A stretch of DNA of 6,886 bases from Synergistaceae bacterium. Lineage in GTDB: Bacteria > Synergistota > Synergistia > Synergistales > Synergistaceae. The position numbers and the translations under genes are program-made. Location: NCBI GenBank assembly GCA_031274465.1, contig JAISQC010000267.1, positions 1-6,886 on the forward strand. Reading direction: 5' to 3'. The notes under the pieces were generated by a model, which saw nothing but the letters and a program-made list of their open reading frames with translations, searched no databases and was not told the DNA's origin. How positions within the stretch are numbered: the first letter of the stretch is position 1; each line of letters starts with the position of its first letter. This document shows positions 6,310 through 6,886 of this stretch, piece by piece.

Positions 6310-6350
6310 CGGTGAATCGCCGAAACAAACGCACATCCGACGATTCACCG
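6310..6350 (-). terminator. Strong hairpin after the RuBisCO-like gene
   Basis: Starting 17 bases after the stop codon, the minus-strand transcript can form a 15-pair stem: CGGTGAATCGTCGGA (plus positions 6336-6350) with TTCGGCGATTCACCG (6310-6324) around an 11-base loop. Ten outer pairs are perfect; the inner five include two G-U pairs. Those would be A-C mismatches in a plus-strand RNA, so the structure fits transcription from the minus strand. There is no U-run immediately after it, so it is not a textbook intrinsic terminator. It may end or stabilise the upstream message, or partly separate it from the oxidoreductase operon. Confidence 0.55.
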
Positions 6351-6367
6351 CAAAAATTTAAGGAGGA

Positions 6368-6886
6368 TCAGCCTTTCAGCTCGAAAATGCCGGTTTTGCC
6401 CTCCTGATAATATCCCCATTCGTTCAGCGCGACGCGCAGCTCTTCGTGCTCTTTGGCGGCTTCGTCGGCTTTCTGCCCTTTCACTGCGGCGTCTATCGCC
6501 TGCCTGAAGGACTTCGCGCCGGCGCGGGGGCCCATCGGGTGGGCATGGATGCCGGCGCCGCTTGCGATGATGACGTCTATCCCAAACTTGTTGACCACGT
6601 CTTCGACATGCCCTTGGGTCGTGCCGCCGCCAGGCATCGGAAATATCGGCTTTATGTCCCCCAGTTTTGATAACATTTTATAACCACTATCCACAAATGT
6701 ATCCATCAGCATCGGGAACTTTCCGTAAGGGGTGAGCGAGATCACCATATCGACCCCGGCCAGCCTGGGCAGCTTGGCGCCTATCAGCGCGGCGCTCATC
6801 CCGGACCACGGGGACTCGTAGACTGAGCCGGTATAGTCCGAGTGCCCGAGGATCGGGACATTTATGGACTTGTCCTCCGCGAGCAT
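6368..6886 (-). CDS. RuBisCO-like protein (form IV type), C-terminal part (partial)
   Basis: The last 172 residues of a RuBisCO large-subunit-family protein are visible; the gene continues past the window edge, and the ATG at the edge is internal. By alignment from memory, H15 matches RuBisCO His294. YGKF (54-57) carries the loop-6 lysine, K56 (Lys334). PGGGTT (85-90) sits at the Ser379-Gly381 phosphate loop, and SGAGIHAHPMG (109-119) at the Gly403-Gly404 loop. Key residues for CO2 fixation differ: Arg295 is S16, His327 is I49, Glu336 is P58 and Ser379 is G86. It is therefore a RuBisCO-like protein, not a carboxylase for the Calvin cycle. Known relatives act as enolases/isomerases in methionine salvage, or as decarboxylases and transcarboxylase/hydrolases on 3-oxo-acid phosphates in apionate catabolism. 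HAHPMG and the kinase/oxidoreductase context suggest the second type, but the subfamily is not proven. The catalytic lysine of the first half is outside the window. Confidence 0.88.
   Translation of the reverse strand: MLAEDKSINVPILGHSDYTGSVYESPWSGMSAALIGAKLPRLAGVDMVISLTPYGKFPMLMDTFVDSGYKMLSKLGDIKPIFPMPGGGTTQGHVEDVVNKFGIDVIIASGAGIHAHPMGPRAGAKSFRQAIDAAVKGQKADEAAKEHEELRVALNEWGYYQEGKTGIFELKG

Noticed and set aside
1..6886. CRISPR array, tRNA or rRNA genes
   Set aside because: No regularly spaced direct repeats and no cloverleaf or rRNA-like segments were recognised on either strand; the noncoding stretches are short and explained as leaders or terminator regions.

Overview
The window reads as part of the chromosome of an anaerobic, fermentative bacterium of moderately high G+C. 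All convincing genes lie on the minus strand, so transcription runs from high to low coordinates. A PD-(D/E)XK (Rpn-type) nuclease, a glycerol-3-phosphate-dehydrogenase-like oxidoreductase set with a DUF1667 protein, and a RuBisCO-like protein together fit Synergistota or Clostridia/Negativicutes. This assignment is a judgement from gene content; no marker gene is present.

Layout, in transcription order. At 6886-6368 is the C-terminal part of a RuBisCO-like protein (form IV type), whose 5' part lies beyond the window. An intergenic region of about 300 bases follows; it holds a strong RNA hairpin just after the stop codon and a 12-base perfect palindrome. Then comes a tight catabolic cluster: a GlpA-like FAD oxidoreductase with a C-terminal BFD-type [2Fe-2S] domain (6068-4614), a second FAD/NAD(P) oxidoreductase (4539-3277), a small four-cysteine DUF1667 protein (3269-2907) and an FGGY-family carbohydrate kinase (2846-1281). 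A GC-rich hairpin and a C-rich transcript stretch follow the kinase. Beyond it are two genes, each with its own candidate promoter: the nuclease (1097-219) and the first 36 codons of a HigA/XRE-like antitoxin (108-1), cut by the window edge.

How the genes may work together. The GlpA-like / FAD oxidoreductase / DUF1667 trio is a recurrent set in anaerobes, commonly beside glycerol kinase. Here the kinase resembles the xylulokinase/glycerol-kinase superfamily without being an obvious glycerol kinase, and a RuBisCO-like protein lies upstream. One economical reading is that the kinase phosphorylates a polyol or sugar acid, the flavin/iron-sulfur complex oxidises a hydroxyl of the phosphorylated product to a ketone, and the RuBisCO-like protein performs enolisation or C-C cleavage on the keto-phosphate, as known RuBisCO-like proteins do in apionate catabolism. 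This is inference. The substrate, and whether the RuBisCO-like gene is co-transcribed with the rest, cannot be settled from the sequence.
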